A stretch of 64,000 nucleotides of DNA from positions 26,502,852 through 26,566,851 of the forward strand of contig NC_056040.1 in NCBI RefSeq assembly GCF_004379255.2, in the 5' to 3' direction. Positions within the stretch are counted from its first letter, which is position 1. Every line of letters starts with the position of its first letter. Under the pieces are notes generated by a model. That model searched no databases and had not been told where the DNA came from. It was given only the letters and a program-made list of their open reading frames with translations. The position numbers were made by a program, and so were the translations under genes. Shown piece by piece: positions 46,099-59,103 of the stretch. This stretch comes from Salvia splendens. Its lineage: Eukaryota > Streptophyta > Magnoliopsida > Lamiales > Lamiaceae.

Positions 46099-47593
46099 TG
46101 AAACGTGTTTAGCTCACAGGATGCTTAGGTGTCGTTCAAGCAAGGATATATCCTACTGGTCAGGATAGAGATCCTAACTAAGCCTAGACCCTGGTTTCAA
46201 AAATTCCTCAACCCACTTCTACTGATCAGTATAGTGGTGGTAAGGGTCGAATCCCACAGAGATGGTGCGTCAAAACTATTGTGGTGATATTCTGGATGGT
46301 TTGGTTAGCTACCACGCTCGGGTTGAGTCTCTACCTAGGCAAGAACTTAGAGGTAATTTCCTACTGACTAGAATGAGGGAAGAAGTGTAGGGGTGTAGCT
46401 GTGTACGTGGAAATAGGGGGACATTTTTATAACAGAAAATATTTGGAAAGTACGAGATTCTATTTTGGGCTAGACAGAATATTCAGAGGGTAGTGGTAGT
46501 CAATGTGACTAGGCTGACAGACCTGCAGGTTATAACTAAAAGTAAAGGACAAAAGCAAAAAGCATCTAAAAAGCAAAGTGGTCCCCAACATTAGACATGG
46601 ACATCATCTTCTTCAACAACACAAACTAAAATCAGAAGATAATTCCAGATTCAACACGGAAACACAGTTTATCGATTCACGAACACAGATCTACAAATAA
46701 GAACACCAAATCTGAAATCAAAACACAGAAAATGCAACTCCGCGTACTGGTCAGCAGGAAAATGAAAACGAACTCAAACAAGACTTCACATGCAGCGATT
46801 CACTCACGATCAATAGTTCCACGTTCAACTAAAGGAATTTTTATGGAAACAAAGAAAGGAAAGTTTCAGCACTTAAACACAAAGGAACCTTAGATCTAAA
46901 CTAACTAGGCGGAATGAGAAGGAAAAGAAATCAACACCATAACTGAAACGGAAATCAACTTCATATCATAAACACGTTCGGATCTTCCACAAGTACTTCA
47001 AAAATAGAAAATATCCAAAAACAAACAAAGATCCAACGTAAGGAAAGCATGTAAATTAAACTACGAAAGCGAATAAAAGATTGTTTTGCCACTCCGGGCG
47101 ATGAAACTTCTAAACTAAGATCTGGCTGGCTAGAAGGAAGGTTTGGAACTCCGGGAACATCTAAATCTTCAAGTGACCATGGCAGTGGCGAGGAACTAGA
47201 TTCTGGACTGGGCTGAAGGACTGAACTCCGAGAGAATTCTATCTAAGAGTGATGAAGATGAATTGGTTGATGATCATTCTATCTCCAAGTGGCTTCCTTT
47301 TATAGGGAGGCTTTCCCTTGATTTTTAGGGTAAGACCTTGCAGTGATATGACTTCTTTGCCCTTAATTGTGATTGAGCAGTCCCAGCTATCCTCCTTCTC
47401 CATCTCGAGCCATTTTTGCATGTATACTGGTCAGTACGTAATCGTCCTGACGCCCTTTTCACTTGAAGTGTCTGAAACTCTGCCTACTGGCTAGAACGCT
47501 TACCCTGCACGCTTAAGTAACTAGTTTTGCAGATATAATTCAATTATGCACATCATACTGACCCGTAACCTAGGCCTAGAATACGACTTATCA
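46099..47593 (-). repeat. Left (3') LTR of the Athila element
   Basis: Starts TGAAACGTGTTTAGC and ends GACTTATCA on the plus strand. Contains several TACTGRTCAG motifs. Confidence 0.92.
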
Positions 47594-48538
47594 AACTGCT
47601 CACAGTTACCACATGCTTGTCCTCAAGCGTGAAGAACAAACAAAAAGGAGTAAGTCGAATTCTAGCCTGGTTACTCCCCTGACCGACTCTACCTAAACTA
47701 GACTCTATACTACAACGACGCAAAGAAAAACACTTGGTCAAACACAGAAAAACACACAAACAAGAATAAACACTAAAACAAAAAAAAATTGGGCTATATT
47801 TTCAACCATCCCTCACCTCGGGATCTGGTGCAATCCGGCCTTAGACAACCTTGAACTTCTGCCACCCCCCATTCCTTCCTGGTCAGTACATCTGTTTGTC
47901 AAGATCGCCCAAACTCTCGGCCAAACACTAGATTCACTCGGTCTCTCATACCTCACCAGGAATGTTGGGACCGCATTCTCTCAATATGCTCAACCACGCT
48001 TGCTTCGGACTTGGATCTCACGTGCAGCTACTGAAGGGTTTAAAGGCTTGTAATGGGGCTATTGGGTTGCAGTGTTTTGGGGTGGATGTTCCTAAGGCTC
48101 TAAGTTTTCAAAATTCCTATTTTATTGATGTGGGGGGGGGGGGGGGAAACTGTGTGCATTAGGCTTCTGATCAGTTGCTTCTTAGCTGGCGCTTCTGGCT
48201 TGGGTCTCCAACTGGTCAGTATCATCTTGTGGCTTTGTCACCCTTATTCCTTCTCTTTTTTTCTGTGGTCAAGTTTCTGACCATTTTTCCTCCACATTCT
48301 TCTTTCTCTTTTTCCTTTGTGGCTTCGCCACCCTTATACCTTCTCTTTTTTTTTTTTTGGACCCGGGATAACTCCCTGGTCGATTTTCTTCCGAACCTTC
48401 TTGCCCAGCTGGAGTCTGCTTTCTTGTACATCTTTCTGGCCAGTGAGCTTCATTCGCCTCACGCCTTGCACACACACAGCCCCAGTGGCTAGGAGTATTT
48501 ATCTGGGTAACAGAGTTGGGAAAAGAGGTTCTAAGGGT

Positions 48539-48569
<31 letters not shown>

Positions 48570-49417
48570 GAAACGGGGTTTTCCTACTGCCTTCAGTGTT
48601 TGCTACCCGTGGTCACTTCATCCTAGGCAATTTGTGGCAGCCTCTCTTTCTTTTCAATATTTGTGGAAAGTGGTTCCACTTTAAGCTTATAACTCACATT
48701 TTAAGAGGCTTTCGCGTTTGGCTCTAAGTATGGGCTTTTCTCTCATACTCACATCATCTATCCTGACTAGGAGGTACTAGGGAAGGTGGTTTTGGTTTTC
48801 CAGCATGTCTTATTTCCCTCAGTTCCCTTCACCTTCAGCTCAAGACGGTTGAGTTTTAAGCCCAATTAACACACAAATTAAAAAAAAACTATACTTAACA
48901 GGACACTAACACAAGCACAAAGACTACACATATATACATACTCATCATACTGGTCATTGCGTCCCCCCTCCCACTTCACAAGTGTCTGCCCTCAGATAGG
49001 GCTGTGAAGTGGAAAAGATAATGGCCAGTATGATGGACACATAGACAAACAGACAAAAACAACAAATTAACACTAAAACTTCTCACACTTAGACTATGGC
49101 ATAGGCAAAGTGGGAGAGTTTGAAAACCTAAACAGACCAACAAAACACACAGGTATACAAAACTCCTCACACTTAGGCCGTGCAACGGGCTAAGTGTGAG
49201 CCGGCATGCTTACGAAAAACAGAAAACATAAACACATGCGCCAAAAGACAAACCCTTAACTTCTCACACTTAGACTATAGAATAGGCTAAGTCTTATGAA
49301 TGGGGTTTGCGCACAAACAGAAAGTATACTACCTAGACACACAAAACACAATTAAAAACGAAAAGCTAAAAAAAAGAAAATAGAAAGAAAAACAAACTGG
49401 TCAGATGGGGGTGGTGG
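47594..49417 (-). other. 3' noncoding region of the Athila element
   Basis: About 1.8 kb between the 3' ORF and the LTR. The minus strand near 47610-47640 reads CTTGAGGACAAGCATG, typical of Athila 3' ends. It holds G15 (48132-48146), T13 (48346-48358) and T29 (48541-48569) runs, a pyrimidine-rich local duplication (about 48228-48265 and 48315-48358), and the repeated phrase CTTCTCACACTTAG...TATGGCATAGGC at 49078, 49165 and 49260. No gene. Confidence 0.65.
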
Positions 49418-52375
49418 TCACTTGTTCCTCCTGCTCCTTCGCGGGGCAGGTTGTGGTGCAGGTGGTTCTACCGGTGTCTCCTCCTCCTTCTCGGCTTGCT
49501 GGTTCCCAGAATCTGCCGACTCTTCGGCTTCTCCTTCTTCGTGTTCCTTCTCTGTTTCCTTTGTCTCGGGTAATTCCTCCTCGGATACTCGTGGTTCCTT
49601 AACTCGGCCTCCATGGCCCCTTGGTGCAATAGCTTGTTCCTTCCTCAGGCTTGTGACTTCATTCAATAACTCATCCATCACGGATGCCATTCTGCCCATC
49701 TCCGTTATCAGTTTCTGGTTCTCATCTCCAAGCCTAGTAACAATCGTCTCCAAGGCTTCTTGCCTCTGACGCTGTCTCGTCTGCCCCACAGACTCCTTCA
49801 ACAGTCTTTCCATTACTGCTGCCAATTTCATCACTTCCGCTTTCAATTGTTGATTTTCTTCCTTCACCTCTTCCATCGCTTCCTCGATCTTCCCTTGACG
49901 CTGTTCCTGGTCCGGTGCCGGTGCTTCATGAGCTGCTGCCAACCGAGCAGTGGGTGTAGCTTCTTCTCCCATTGCGTAGAAGTGTGGCACGCCTTGCCTC
50001 ATGTATACCGCATTCGTCCGGACGAATAGCGGGGTATCAAACAATCCTGGGGCGTCTACCATCGTCAAGGGGGTTAAGTCTTCGTCCTCTGAAATGATGA
50101 TGTTGTTTCTCACAAAGACTCCCAAGATATGGCAAAGGGAAATATTCCGAGCTGGGTGGGTAGCGATGAGGTGACATGTGTATGCAGTCCAGAACCCTAA
50201 GTGCAACTTCTTGCCTCTCTTGGCACAACACATAAGATACAATTCCGTGATCGATGTTCGGACTGCCGAATTCGACTGTCCTAAAAGGTTGTAACCCAAG
50301 AAGAGTTGAACCAGGCGTAGATTAGGATCGTTGAGATGAATAGATCGGGAGATAGTGGACTGAAACTGTCCTGCCCCGGGGTGAGTAAGCTCTTCCCAAG
50401 CTACCTGGGGCTCAAAGTCCATATGCCTGCGGGGAATCCCCCTCTCCCTATCTCTCCACTCGGGCCCTATGGCCTCCTCCAAACTGCATATCCCTAGCCG
50501 AACAGTCCATTCAATCAAATTCATCCTAATCTCTCCTCCAAATACTCTGAAACTGATACACTCTACATCCAAATCCGTTGTGACCTTGAATCGAAAGGTG
50601 GCGAAAAATTCTTTGGCCAAATCGACCGGAACATTCAGACTCTCATTCCTTAACAGCCATTCAAAACCCAATTCATGGAAAAGGGCGAGAAACGATTCCC
50701 GAACCTTTAATTCATCTAACGAGGGGAAATGAATTACCTTTCCAGACTTAACCTTCTTGCCTTTTGCGTTCTTGGTGCGATAGATGGATTGGAGCTCCTT
50801 GGAGTCAAAAAATTGCATCCCCTCCACCACGTCATCTGTGAGCTCCACCGTCCAACGCTTATATCGAAGCGATTCTGCAGGTGGATGCAATAGTTCCCGA
50901 TGATCGTTAGGGAGTTGCTGCTCCTTGTACTCCTCATCTTCCATGGTCGTATCGCTACCGGATTCAGATTCTTCATTGATCTCATATTCACTGTCACTCT
51001 GTGTTTGCCGGGTTGATGGGGTCCTCTGGTCAGCCTCAGTGATCACTATGCCTGTGTTCACGGTACGCGGTTTTTTGGCACTCGGCTTGTTCTTCACAAC
51101 GGCTTTTCCTTTCCTTTTTCTTTCTATCTGGTACCTGGCTTCCTCCTCAGCTTGGAGTAAGGCCTCGTCCTTCTCAGATCCAGCAGGCCTTCCCGACTCT
51201 GATGTGAGGTTCGGTCCCCCAGCCATTCCTTCCGTTGTTGTGCCCGGTTCGTTCTGTACTGGAGACACCCCTGTGTCTTCCTGATCAGTAGCTTGAACAA
51301 GTTCACCTTCAGCCTTTTTCGGAGTGGCTCGCTCTTCCTCGCTTGCGATCTCTATGGGGTCCTCCGCCGTGTTTGGTTTGGCCCTGCTGGAGGCCCACTT
51401 ACCTAAACAACGTTGTGATACCCTCTGCGGCTTGGGTGAGTCTGCCTTGGGGTCTGCTTTCACCACCAGTTTTCGCTTGACCGGAATCGGTTTTACAACC
51501 TGAGGTGCCACTGGGGTGGGTGCCTCTACTTCCGGCTCTGCTGTCTCTGTTCCTGCATCCTTGGCTTCCGTAGACGTAGTACCTTCCTCTTCTACTTGTA
51601 CTCTATCATCCCCGGCTTTCACTTGGGGGTCTACTGGTTCTTTTTCTTTACTCGGTACCTCTCCTTCCCCTCCTACCAACGGGAAAGGTCGGCCTTCGGG
51701 TATGGTTCCTGATGTGGCTTTCTCCCTGTTTCCTACTGCCCCCAATGCGAGGTCTAGACCCTCAGCCATTGGTGCAGTGTCATGTTCTCTCCGGTTGACC
51801 CTGTTCAGAATCGAGTCAAATTCTTCGTCTGTCATGAGGCCTTGTTTCCTGGCCGATTCATTCAAATCTATTTCCGGCCTTCTCACTGCTTGCAAAACCG
51901 GCTCCTCCTCGGGCGTCCTCTTTGTACCTTCGCTCCCCAGAGTCGTCTTGCCTGGACTCGACTTTTTCTTACGCTCCTCAGAGTCGGAGTCGTAATGTGC
52001 GGCGATAGCGTCGAGTTCTGCCGATTCCGGTACTGAATCTGCTGCATGACTTACCGACGCAGGCGGAGCTTCGCTGGATGTGGTTCCGGCGCCCCCCGTT
52101 TGACCAAAACCAGTCAACGCCGCCGTCCAGTCCCTAGTTGGGTCCTGTTGGCGAAGAAATTCCATCATGGCATCCAAGGAAACCATGGGCGATGGTTGAG
52201 CGACGGGTGCTGGTGGGGCTGGCTGTGGTCGTGCCTCCGGGGTTTCTCGGCGGCTGGGTTTGTTTTTCTTGGCGAATGCCTTCTTACCCATGAGTGGAAA
52301 TCTGCGATTTAGTGGTGAAAAGGTAGGGTTGAGAGTTGGGGTTGAGAATGATGTTTCCGCGAGAGAGATGGACAA
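49418..52375 (-). CDS. Athila 3' ORF (ATHILA ORF-1 domain; env position)
   Basis: 985 codons, uninterrupted. Order: basic start (MGKKAFAKKNKPSRRE if begun at the second Met), a long Pro/Glu/Thr/Lys-rich disordered part to about residue 490, a globular Athila domain at about 500-800 (RYKRWTVELTDDVVEGMQFF, LGICSLEEAIGPEWRDRERG, SITELYLMCCAKRGKKLHLG, HPARNISLCHILGVFVRNNI), then coiled-coil-like heptads (EEAMEEVKEENQQLKAEVMK) and a Glu-rich tail ending in RRSRRNK. I see no convincing signal peptide or transmembrane segment, so 'envelope' is only positional. Probable nuclear or capsid-associated role is inference. Confidence 0.85.
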   Translation of the reverse strand: MSISLAETSFSTPTLNPTFSPLNRRFPLMGKKAFAKKNKPSRRETPEARPQPAPPAPVAQPSPMVSLDAMMEFLRQQDPTRDWTAALTGFGQTGGAGTTSSEAPPASVSHAADSVPESAELDAIAAHYDSDSEERKKKSSPGKTTLGSEGTKRTPEEEPVLQAVRRPEIDLNESARKQGLMTDEEFDSILNRVNRREHDTAPMAEGLDLALGAVGNREKATSGTIPEGRPFPLVGGEGEVPSKEKEPVDPQVKAGDDRVQVEEEGTTSTEAKDAGTETAEPEVEAPTPVAPQVVKPIPVKRKLVVKADPKADSPKPQRVSQRCLGKWASSRAKPNTAEDPIEIASEEERATPKKAEGELVQATDQEDTGVSPVQNEPGTTTEGMAGGPNLTSESGRPAGSEKDEALLQAEEEARYQIERKRKGKAVVKNKPSAKKPRTVNTGIVITEADQRTPSTRQTQSDSEYEINEESESGSDTTMEDEEYKEQQLPNDHRELLHPPAESLRYKRWTVELTDDVVEGMQFFDSKELQSIYRTKNAKGKKVKSGKVIHFPSLDELKVRESFLALFHELGFEWLLRNESLNVPVDLAKEFFATFRFKVTTDLDVECISFRVFGGEIRMNLIEWTVRLGICSLEEAIGPEWRDRERGIPRRHMDFEPQVAWEELTHPGAGQFQSTISRSIHLNDPNLRLVQLFLGYNLLGQSNSAVRTSITELYLMCCAKRGKKLHLGFWTAYTCHLIATHPARNISLCHILGVFVRNNIIISEDEDLTPLTMVDAPGLFDTPLFVRTNAVYMRQGVPHFYAMGEEATPTARLAAAHEAPAPDQEQRQGKIEEAMEEVKEENQQLKAEVMKLAAVMERLLKESVGQTRQRQRQEALETIVTRLGDENQKLITEMGRMASVMDELLNEVTSLRKEQAIAPRGHGGRVKEPRVSEEELPETKETEKEHEEGEAEESADSGNQQAEKEEETPVEPPAPQPAPRRSRRNK

Positions 52376-52575
52376 GAATTTCTTGAAAGCGAATTGAAAA
52401 TGAGGGTTTGTGAGGGGAAAGTGTTGGGACAGTAAGTTTAATTCGGGTGAGAGAGAGCAGTTGCAGGTGGTTGTAACCGGTTATCAGGGGTAGCCGGTTG
52501 CGACGCTTCAGACGGGAAGGGCGGTTGAGGTTGCTGGCCTCTGATTGGTCAGCGCGTCTTTTCCCTCTGCTCACG

Positions 52576-52934
52576 CGCCATTTCTCCTGCTGTCACCCTG
52601 CAAAAGCTGCACAAGCTTTAATTCAAATTTTCGTCCTCTCCATAATTTCTGCTATACTTACCTAAAAAAAGAGACTAATTTAAATGGGCACTTAAATAAA
52701 ATTTTGAAATAGCACCGGATAAGTAATCCCTTGGTCAATGTGCACTTCAAATTAAAATTCAGGCCCGAAAATATTTTTGGATTTTTTAGGAATTGTCTAG
52801 CGTGCAAATATTAATTACGTATTTACAATATTTACAACTTCCTTAGGTAATTTGGAATTTAACTTGGCCAGTATATGTAAACTATTTTCAAAGGGAAATT
52901 GGCCGCGCGGAATTCCAAATTCCTATCTTACTGA
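52576..52934 (-). other. Spacer between Athila pol and the 3' ORF
   Basis: Noncoding and AT-rich. Carries CTGATCAG (52931) and TTGGCCAGTATA (52864). Confidence 0.5.
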
Positions 52935-55913
52935 TCAGTATGAAACCGATGTAAGTGGCTGTAGTGGAATTTCATCCACTACACCCACCTCGCTATTATC
53001 CCTGAATATTTTCAACCTATGCCCATTTACTATGAAAGGTTCAGAGTTAGAAAAACTCCTTGAAATTTCTACTGCCCCATTAGATCGGAGTGCAGTTATG
53101 ATGTAAGGTCCTGTCCATTTGGACTTGAGTTTCCCTGGCATAAGCTTCAATCTTGACTGGAAGAGTAGTACTTTCTGGCCAACATGGAGCTCCTTAGTCC
53201 TCAGATTTCGATCATGCCATAATTTAGTTCGTTCTTTGTACCACATGGCGGAGTCGAATGACTCCAATCTAAGTTCCTCAAGCTCCTGCAGTTGCAACTT
53301 CCTTTCCTCTTCACAGGCTGTAGCATCCATATTCATTTTCTGTACTGCCCAGTATGCTCGATGCTCGATCCCAACTGGTAAATGGCACATCTTCCCAAAA
53401 ACAATCCGGTAAGGGGACATGCCTATGGGGGTCTTGTAGGCTGTTCGATACGCCCAGAGAGCATCCTCTAACCTTACACTCCAATCCTTCCTAGAAGTGT
53501 TCACCGTCTTCTCCAAAATTTTCTTTATCTCGCGGTTAGAGATTTCTGCTTGTCCATTTGCTTGCGGATGGTAAGGGCTGGATAGTCTATGGTGCACACC
53601 GTATTTCTTCATCAAGGCTTCAATTGTGCGATTACAGAAGTGTGTACCTTGATCGGATATGATCGCCCTGGGTACACCGAATCGGCTGAAGATATGACTC
53701 TTTAAGAACTTGGCCACTTCCTTGGCTTCACACGTGCTTGTGGCCTTGGCTTCTACCCATTTGGAGACGTAGTCTACAGCAACTAGGATATACAGATTCC
53801 CATAGGATGAAGGAAAAGGCCCCATGAAATCCATTCCCCATATGTCGAATAACTCGCAAACTATTACGGGTACCTGCGGCATTTCATCCCGGGCAGATAT
53901 TCCACCGGTCAGTTGGCAACGCTCACAACTTCTGCAAAACTCGTACGCATCTTTGTTGAGGGTTGGCCAATAAAAGCCGCTATCCAAAATCTTCATTGCC
54001 GTCTTCTTGGACCCGAAATGTCCTCCGCATGCTAATGAATGGCAGTGGATTAAAACATCCCGCTGCTCCCAGTCAGGAATGCACCTCCTTATCACTTGAT
54101 CGGACCCTACCCTCCACAAATAGGGGTCGTCCCAAAAGTAGTATTTCGCTTCACTCTTGATCTTCATTCTTTGGGCTTTGGTAACACTCGGCACTTCTGG
54201 AAGTTCTCCAGTCACTAGGTAGTTGGCCAGGTCCGCATACCATGGTTCCTGCCCTACCTTCTCTTTTCCTTTCGCTGTATCATTCTGACCAGTAAGTTTC
54301 AACACTTCTTCCCAATCAATTTTTCTGGGCACAAAAATCACTTCACACAAATGTTCCTCTGGAAATTTATCGTGCACTTCGTCACCGTTTCCATCTTGCA
54401 CTATTCTGCTCAAATGGTCCGCCACCTTGTTCTCGACTCCTCGCTTATCTTCTACCTCCCAGTCAAATTCTTGTAGCAAGAGTACCCATCGGATCAAGTG
54501 TGGTTTGGATTCCTTCTTGGCAATCAGATACTTAATCGCCGCTTGGTCAGTATACACTATGACTTTGGATCCCAACAAATATGGCCTGAACTTCTCGAAG
54601 GAATACACCACTGCCAGCATCTCATTTTCAGTGGTATCGTAATTCCGCTGGGCTTGATTTAAAGTCTTGGACGCATAAAAAATTACGTACCTCTTCCCGT
54701 CGATCTTCTGACCCAGCACGGCTCCTACCGCAAAATCGCTGGCGTCGCACATTACTTCGAAAGGATGGTTCCAGTCAGGAGCCCTTATGATAGGTGCGGA
54801 TATCAACTTTTCCTTGAGAAGGTTGAAAGCAGCCTTGCATTGCTCATCAAAGATGAATTCCACGTCATTCTGAAGTAATCTAGTAAGGGGCTGGGCGATC
54901 TTGGAGAAATCCTTGATAAATCTTCGATAAAATCCGGCGTGCCCCAGAAAACCCCTTATTCCCTTCTGATCAGTAGGGAATGGTAATTTGGATATAACAT
55001 CTACCTTGGCTCGATCCACTTGGATACCTCTCTCTGAGACCACGTGTCCTAAAACTATCCCTTCGGTGACCATAAAATGGCACTTTTCGAAGTTCAAAAC
55101 CAAACTCTTTGCTTGACATCTCTCCAAAACTATATCCAAATGGTGAAGGCAAGAGTCGAACGAGTCTCCATAAACCGTGAAATCGTCCATGAATATCTCT
55201 ATGCAATCCTCAATCAAATCGGAAAATATGCTCATCATACATCGTTGAAACGTACCTGGAGCGTTGCACAGGCCGAAAGGCATGCGACGGTATGCATAGG
55301 TTCCAAACGGGCAAGTGAAAGTGGTCTTGTCCTGGTCCTTAGGATCTACGTAAATTTGGAAATAACCGCTGTACCCATCTAGAAAGCAGAAAAACTTCTT
55401 CCCAGCTAATCTCTCCAACATTTGGTCGATGAACGGCAGGGGAAAATGGTCCTTCCTGGTCGCATTGTTCAGCTTACGGTAATCGATGCACATTCGCCAA
55501 CCCGTGACTAGCCTCGTTGGGATCAGCTCATTCCTCTCATTCTGAACTACTTGGATGCCCGACTTCTTTGGGACCATGTGGATCGGGCTGACCCACTCAC
55601 TATCCGGTACTGAATAGATAATCCCTAGCGACAACAACTTCAAGATCTCCTTCAATATCTCTTCTCGCATGTTAGGGTTTACCTTCCTTTGAGCATCTCG
55701 ATGTGCCTTCGCTTCTTCCTCTAACCTAATGTGGTGCATGCAGACATCGGGGCTAATTCCCACTAAATCTGTAAGACTCCAACCAATCGCCTTCTTGTTC
55801 TTGCTCAGCACAGTCAGTAGCCTAGCCTCTTGTTCCTTCGTAAGGCTGCTACTGATGATCATTGGATATGAGTTCTCCTCTCCGAGGAAGGCATACTTCA
55901 AATTCGGTGGCAA
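52935..55913 (-). CDS. Athila pol (RT, RNase H, integrase)
   Basis: 992 codons in one frame. [42 protein letters not shown], active site FMDDFTVYG. RNase [27 protein letters not shown]. Integrase: [14 protein letters not shown] with CRSCERCQ zinc region, DDE residues in [18 protein letters not shown] and [12 protein letters not shown], then a GPY-like region. The frame begins at a Met just after the end of gag-protease in another frame, so Gag and Pol were probably one frame, split by a single-base change at about 55950-55965. Confidence 0.93.
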   Translation of the reverse strand: MPPNLKYAFLGEENSYPMIISSSLTKEQEARLLTVLSKNKKAIGWSLTDLVGISPDVCMHHIRLEEEAKAHRDAQRKVNPNMREEILKEILKLLSLGIIYSVPDSEWVSPIHMVPKKSGIQVVQNERNELIPTRLVTGWRMCIDYRKLNNATRKDHFPLPFIDQMLERLAGKKFFCFLDGYSGYFQIYVDPKDQDKTTFTCPFGTYAYRRMPFGLCNAPGTFQRCMMSIFSDLIEDCIEIFMDDFTVYGDSFDSCLHHLDIVLERCQAKSLVLNFEKCHFMVTEGIVLGHVVSERGIQVDRAKVDVISKLPFPTDQKGIRGFLGHAGFYRRFIKDFSKIAQPLTRLLQNDVEFIFDEQCKAAFNLLKEKLISAPIIRAPDWNHPFEVMCDASDFAVGAVLGQKIDGKRYVIFYASKTLNQAQRNYDTTENEMLAVVYSFEKFRPYLLGSKVIVYTDQAAIKYLIAKKESKPHLIRWVLLLQEFDWEVEDKRGVENKVADHLSRIVQDGNGDEVHDKFPEEHLCEVIFVPRKIDWEEVLKLTGQNDTAKGKEKVGQEPWYADLANYLVTGELPEVPSVTKAQRMKIKSEAKYYFWDDPYLWRVGSDQVIRRCIPDWEQRDVLIHCHSLACGGHFGSKKTAMKILDSGFYWPTLNKDAYEFCRSCERCQLTGGISARDEMPQVPVIVCELFDIWGMDFMGPFPSSYGNLYILVAVDYVSKWVEAKATSTCEAKEVAKFLKSHIFSRFGVPRAIISDQGTHFCNRTIEALMKKYGVHHRLSSPYHPQANGQAEISNREIKKILEKTVNTSRKDWSVRLEDALWAYRTAYKTPIGMSPYRIVFGKMCHLPVGIEHRAYWAVQKMNMDATACEEERKLQLQELEELRLESFDSAMWYKERTKLWHDRNLRTKELHVGQKVLLFQSRLKLMPGKLKSKWTGPYIITALRSNGAVEISRSFSNSEPFIVNGHRLKIFRDNSEVGVVDEIPLQPLTSVSY

Positions 55914-55918
55914 CTTCT

Positions 55919-58084
55919 TCAGCTCAACTTGAGGCGGAAGTGTGTCTTCGGGTAGAGGGTTTTTCTCACTCCTTCTTTTTCTAAATCTCCCTCCGATGGT
56001 TCTTCTATACTGGCTGGTAGCTGAACCCCTGCGGCTCCAATGAACTCCGATTTCAGACAGAATTCCTTGATTGCTACTTCTATTTTTTCATCAGTCAACC
56101 CTTGGCTACTGATCAGATCACACCATGCAGCAGCTTCGACGTCAGCCTGCTCATAAGCATCTAACGCTTGGAGTTTCTCCTGCAATAGTTCGGTCTCAAG
56201 AAAATCTTGGACAAGGGGGTCAATCACATCAACATAACACAAATTCTCAGAATCAATCGGTTTCTTCATGGCTTCATTGATATCAAAAGTGAATTTCTCT
56301 CCATGAAAATCAATGCAAATTGTCCCCTCGGCCATGTCCACTATTGTCTTAGCCGTTCTAAAAAATGGTCTTCCTAACAACACTCCACTAGATTCCCTAG
56401 CTTCATGCTCACTCATTTTGATCACATAAAAATCAGCAGGATAGGTAAAATCATGCACTCTCACTAACACATTTTCTAAAACTCCCTCAGGACTTATGCA
56501 CGACCTATCAGCCAGTTGGATCAATACCCTAGTATTCGACAATCTAACTCCCTTCAATCGGTTGTAGATAGACAATGGCATGACATTTATGGATGCCCCC
56601 AAATCACACATTGCATGTTTGACCTTCACATCTCCTATAACTATAGGCAAAGTGAACATACCTGGATCGGCTCTCTTGGGTGGTAACTTCTCTTGCACTA
56701 TTGCTGACGCTATCCCTTCCACCATAATCTTGCCATCCTTCTGGGCTCTCCCGGCTATGAAGTCCTTAATGAATTTCCCGAGAGGGGGTAGCTTCACGGC
56801 TTGGAGGAATGGTATGGTGACATCCAACTTCCCAAAAATCGACAAGTAGTCAACCGGGTTCTCTTTCTTCCTCTTTGTAACAAATCGGAATGGGAATGGT
56901 TTCTCCCCTTTTTTCTCCTCTACTGGTTCTCCAGCAACCTTCTTAGAGTTTTTCTTGGGTAGTTCCTGGGTCTGGGCCTCCATTCTGGGCTCTACTTCTT
57001 GAGGAGGTTCCTTCCTGCCCAGTAGGGCGTCGGGTTCACCTCGTAAACTTGGTGTATCATCCAAGAAGAATGGATCCTTTATCTGAGGCATAGTTCTCCC
57101 TAATTCTTCTGCTGAAATGGTATCACCTCCTATCTTCGTTCCATTATATCCTCCACCAGGTTGTTTCGGTTGACGCGCGTCATAAGTGGTCCCTGACCTC
57201 AACGTAACCTTACTCACATTCGCCTTTTCGGGCATTTGGACTGTAGATGGGAGTTTCCCTGAATTTCCCTTCAAATCACCCACCGAATTGGCCAGTTGAG
57301 CTAACTGTCTATTCATCATATCCATGTTCACCTTATGTTCCTTCTGGGCGTTTTGCATCCCCTGCACGACCTCATTATGGGATTGCAATTCTCCTTTGAT
57401 GCTCTGTTGTGATGCTAGCATTTCACCCATCATGTCCTCAACGGATCTCCTTGACCTGTTCGAGTTTTGGAAATGACTTGGCCCTTGGTGTTGATAGTTC
57501 TGGGAGTTTTGCTGGCCTTGATTAGGCGGGTATTGGTTATACTGGGCGGAAGGGGTGTACTGATCTTGAGGATATTGATTCTGGTGCTGGCCTTGGAATG
57601 GATTTTGGTTCTGATGGTTTTGGGGTCCTGGGTTTGGCTGATTTTGGAAGTTTTGGAAGTTTCTCTGGTGGGGTGGCACATAGACAGGGTTCGGGTTCTG
57701 GTTTTGTGGGTTTTGGTTTTGGGATTGTTGGTTTCTTCCTGACCAGTTGGGCTGGTAGTCTGGGTTTGCTGGTCCACGGTTAGGGTTTTGGTTCGGATGA
57801 GGGTTATACTGGTTCTGACCTTGGTTCTGATTTTGGCTCCCGTCACCCCATCGGAAGTTTGGATGATCCCTCCATGGTGCATCCCGTTGCCTACCTTGAA
57901 TCCAATGCCCACTAGAATTGAAGTACCCCGCGGCATTAACTTGCTCCATATTCCCGAAGTCATTAGGCTGATCATAGTTCGGTCCTTGATTTCCCTGCCC
58001 TGCACCCTTGTAATTCCCAGCTGGGGAAGGTGGTGGGGTGCTCTTCTCGATCGCACTCAGAAGTGACTTCTTCAGCTCATCCAT
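55919..58084 (-). CDS. Athila gag C-terminus and protease
   Basis: 721 codons. Gln/Asn/Pro-rich low-complexity part ([20 protein letters not shown], repeated NQNP units) to about residue 210. A helical piece ([20 protein letters not shown]), then linker, and an aspartic protease domain with [18 protein letters not shown] and [15 protein letters not shown]. Starts at [12 protein letters not shown]; the true protein starts upstream in another frame. Ends at 55919, six bases from the pol frame. Confidence 0.88.
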   Translation of the reverse strand: MDELKKSLLSAIEKSTPPPSPAGNYKGAGQGNQGPNYDQPNDFGNMEQVNAAGYFNSSGHWIQGRQRDAPWRDHPNFRWGDGSQNQNQGQNQYNPHPNQNPNRGPANPDYQPNWSGRNQQSQNQNPQNQNPNPVYVPPHQRNFQNFQNQPNPGPQNHQNQNPFQGQHQNQYPQDQYTPSAQYNQYPPNQGQQNSQNYQHQGPSHFQNSNRSRRSVEDMMGEMLASQQSIKGELQSHNEVVQGMQNAQKEHKVNMDMMNRQLAQLANSVGDLKGNSGKLPSTVQMPEKANVSKVTLRSGTTYDARQPKQPGGGYNGTKIGGDTISAEELGRTMPQIKDPFFLDDTPSLRGEPDALLGRKEPPQEVEPRMEAQTQELPKKNSKKVAGEPVEEKKGEKPFPFRFVTKRKKENPVDYLSIFGKLDVTIPFLQAVKLPPLGKFIKDFIAGRAQKDGKIMVEGIASAIVQEKLPPKRADPGMFTLPIVIGDVKVKHAMCDLGASINVMPLSIYNRLKGVRLSNTRVLIQLADRSCISPEGVLENVLVRVHDFTYPADFYVIKMSEHEARESSGVLLGRPFFRTAKTIVDMAEGTICIDFHGEKFTFDINEAMKKPIDSENLCYVDVIDPLVQDFLETELLQEKLQALDAYEQADVEAAAWCDLISSQGLTDEKIEVAIKEFCLKSEFIGAAGVQLPASIEEPSEGDLEKEGVRKTLYPKTHFRLKLS

Positions 58085-59033
58085 TTTCTGCTCCAGTGTA
58101 TTTTCCTGATCAGTAACCGAGGCAACAACAGCCCGCTCTCGATTGTATCCTTCCCTTGAATGGTCATACTCTTTTTTGCATTCAGCAGCTTCCTTAGGAC
58201 TCTCTTTGCTTCGCTAACCCGCAATTGCGTGAAGCTTCCTCCTGACGATGAATTTGCCAGGTCCTTGGTTACCGCGTTCATGCCTTCGTAGAAAGTATGG
58301 TGTACTTCAATGTCCGCCATGCGATGGTTGGGACATGATTCCAAAAGACCCATGTATCTTGCCCAATAATCACTCAAGGGTTCATCATACCCTTGCTTCA
58401 CATTAGTTATTTCCCTCTTCAGCGCGCTTGTCTTGGATGACGGAAAAAACTCGCCCAGAAATGCTGACATGAAATCGGCCCAAGTCTCAATAGAGTTGGG
58501 GGGCAGGCGCATGAACCAGGTGTTGGCTTCCCCTTGAGCACAAATGGCAAAGCCTTCAGCCTATAATCATCCTCCGTCGCTCCTGCTGGTCTCCTCTGCA
58601 CCCTACAAATTTTGCAAAACTCATGAAGAAACTCATACGGCCCTTCATAGCTCTTCCCACAGTATGTAGGCAGGATTGCGATCACATGAGGTTTCACATC
58701 GCAGGCGGTTTGCCCTGGAGTAACGACTATGGCTTGCGGGGGCTCTCCTTCAGTATGTGCGTTCAGCGTCCCGATCTCCGGGTCCTCATCTCCTTGGTTG
58801 GCCATTTCCCTTGGGTTGCCTTCCAACAGTGGTATCTCTTCTGGTATCGGTCCCTCTATGGTGCCCTTCTCTTCGTCACTACTCGTCTCTAGGTCAGACA
58901 AGGTGGTCGACAGGCCAGAACGAGTGGTTACGAGTATAGATCCTCGCTGAAGTATCTTCGGTCTCCCCTGGTCAGGAGCCGAACTGCTTCTCATAAACTG
59001 AAATGAAAAGAAAAGAAAAAGAAGATTATGCAC
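58085..59033 (-). pseudogene. Athila gag N-terminus, frameshifted
   Basis: 59033-58419 covers the start (likely MRSSSAPDQGRPK at about 58994) and gag core (FLHEFCKICRVQRRPAGATE, DDYRLKALPFVLKG). The frame then shifts within a GGGG run near 58530 to 58512-58072 (MRLPPNSIETWADFMSAFLG, DYWARYMGLLESCPNHRMAD). A second shift in an A run near 58175 leads to the frame of the protease ORF. Both breaks are in homopolymers, so sequencing error is possible. Confidence 0.82.
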
Positions 59034-59083
59034 AATATATACGCCAAAGTATCACACACAAAAGTAACTAGTAACGCCATCCA

Positions 59084-59101
59084 TCCCCGGCAACGGCGCC
59101 A
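59084..59101 (-). other. Primer-binding site (tRNA-Asp)
   Basis: The minus strand reads TGGCGCCGTTGCCGGGGA two bases inside the right LTR, the Athila-type tRNA-Asp PBS. Confidence 0.9.
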
Positions 59102-59103
59102 TT

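Noticed and set aside
49418..52375. Host gene captured by the Athila element, or true viral envelope
   Set aside because: The domain matches the Athila-specific ORF family. No clear signal peptide or membrane anchor supports an envelope role.
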